A stretch of 64,000 bases of DNA from Oscillospiraceae bacterium (GTDB taxonomy: Bacteria > Bacillota > Clostridia > Oscillospirales > Acutalibacteraceae). The first letter of the stretch is position 1. Every line of letters starts with the position of its first letter. Position numbers and translations under genes: made by a program. Under the pieces are notes generated by a model. That model was not told the origin of the DNA and searched no databases. It was given only the letters and a program-made list of their open reading frames with translations. Below are positions 63,418 through 64,000 of this stretch, piece by piece. Location of the stretch: assembly GCA_015065645.1 (NCBI GenBank), contig SVPW01000006.1:1-64000 (forward strand), read 5' to 3'.

Positions 63418-64000
63418 TTATTTAGAATCAGATTTTCCAACAAGTTTAAGCAAAGCAATTACTACATATCTGAAGAACAGAATAACCGTAAATAAAATTA
63501 CCGAAATAGTTGAAGCATATCCCATTTCGTATCTTGTTGTACCAACATCGGCAATATAAGAAACAATAGTATCTACCGAATTATTAACGCTTGGATAACC
63601 GGCAAGGGTTGTAACGATTGTTCCGATTGAAAATACTGCCTGTATTTGCATAATTGCACTAAAGAAAAGTATTTCTTTCATAGATGGCAGTGTTATATAC
63701 CACAGCTCATGCCAACGGCTTCTTATACCGTCAATAGCACCTGCTTCATAAAGTTCGGTATTAACATTTTGCAAACCTGCGATATTTGAAAGGAAGGATA
63801 CACCCATACCCATCCAAAGTTGGATTATCATAATTATTATCATATTGTATTCGGGATTTTTAAACCACTGTATCGGCTCAGTAATAAGCCCCAAGCTTAT
63901 AAGGAAATTATTTGCATAGCCGAAGCTATCACCTGAAAACAATATCTGCCAAATGAAATATGCATTTCCAACAAGTGCCGGAGCATAGAACAAGAAGGTT
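63418..64000 (-). CDS. Sugar ABC transporter permease (MalF-like), pair 2 of cassette B, 5' end off the window
   Basis: Only the last ~194 codons are inside; the frame is open to the right edge. The EAA loop YEAGAIDGIRSRWHELWYIT and the segment FYAPALVGNAYFIWQILFSG match 16969-17883 closely, where ~110 residues precede this point. By synteny the next gene outside should be a large CBM-carrying solute-binding protein like 17896-20706. Confidence 0.9.
   Translation of the reverse strand, partial: TFLFYAPALVGNAYFIWQILFSGDSFGYANNFLISLGLITEPIQWFKNPEYNMIIIMIIQLWMGMGVSFLSNIAGLQNVNTELYEAGAIDGIRSRWHELWYITLPSMKEILFFSAIMQIQAVFSIGTIVTTLAGYPSVNNSVDTIVSYIADVGTTRYEMGYASTISVILFTVILFFRYVVIALLKLVGKSDSK

Overview
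The window is AT-rich DNA with strong AGGAGG-type ribosome binding sites, single-membrane lipoproteins, dockerin and cohesin-like domains and DUF5696/YIP1-type transport loci. Together these suggest a gut- or rumen-type Clostridia bacterium (Oscillospiraceae/Ruminococcaceae-like). This placement is inferred from gene content. I see no rRNA, tRNA, CRISPR array or transposase.

Almost every gene lies on the minus strand, in two long transcription blocks separated by one plus-strand AraC-type regulator. Block I runs from beyond 64000 down to 33406 and ends at a convergent 18-bp-stem terminator (33363-33403). Block II starts at a promoter at 32174-32202 and runs down to a terminator at 238-266. 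The extreme left edge holds an unrelated SOS-type promoter with a LexA/DinR box and the first codons of a probable Y-family DNA polymerase gene, apparently broken by an 88-bp inverted-repeat element.

The locus is a polysaccharide utilisation region. Two paralogous cassettes share one gene order: permease pair 2, NHL/TPR/YIP1 membrane protein, DUF5696 lipoprotein, permease pair 1. Cassette A spans 9826-20706; cassette B spans 49501-64000 and continues off the right edge. In B a 2235-residue surface protein with an internal SGNH esterase is inserted between the two permeases of pair 1. Solute-binding proteins accompany both cassettes. No ABC ATPase is present, so a shared ATPase encoded elsewhere is expected.

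Around the cassettes are large secreted carbohydrate-binding proteins with dockerins (4831, 6728, 20827, 29157, 44320), a secreted clan GH-A-like hydrolase (25531), parallel beta-helix proteins (3054, 41191, 42806, 46580), and signal-less enzymes that should act in the cytoplasm: GH43, GH36, GH78-like, a GH2 remnant, SGNH and SASA esterases, and a soluble DUF5696 relative. A coherent reading is surface binding and cutting, import by the dual permeases, and intracellular deacetylation and removal of galactose and rhamnose. The substrate would be an acetylated galactose/rhamnose-rich glycan such as pectic or arabinogalactan material; this substrate is inference.

The most interesting observations are: a canonical A AAA AAC slippery heptamer at the last codons of the dockerin gene 44320-46524, with the following beta-helix gene in the -1 frame and lacking any start signal; the duplicated DUF5696/NHL-YIP1/dual-permease cassette; candidate catalytic residues in the soluble DUF5696 relative that are missing from one lipoprotein paralog; dockerin and cohesin-like domains combined in one membrane-anchored protein; and a set of U-less hairpins between cistrons.
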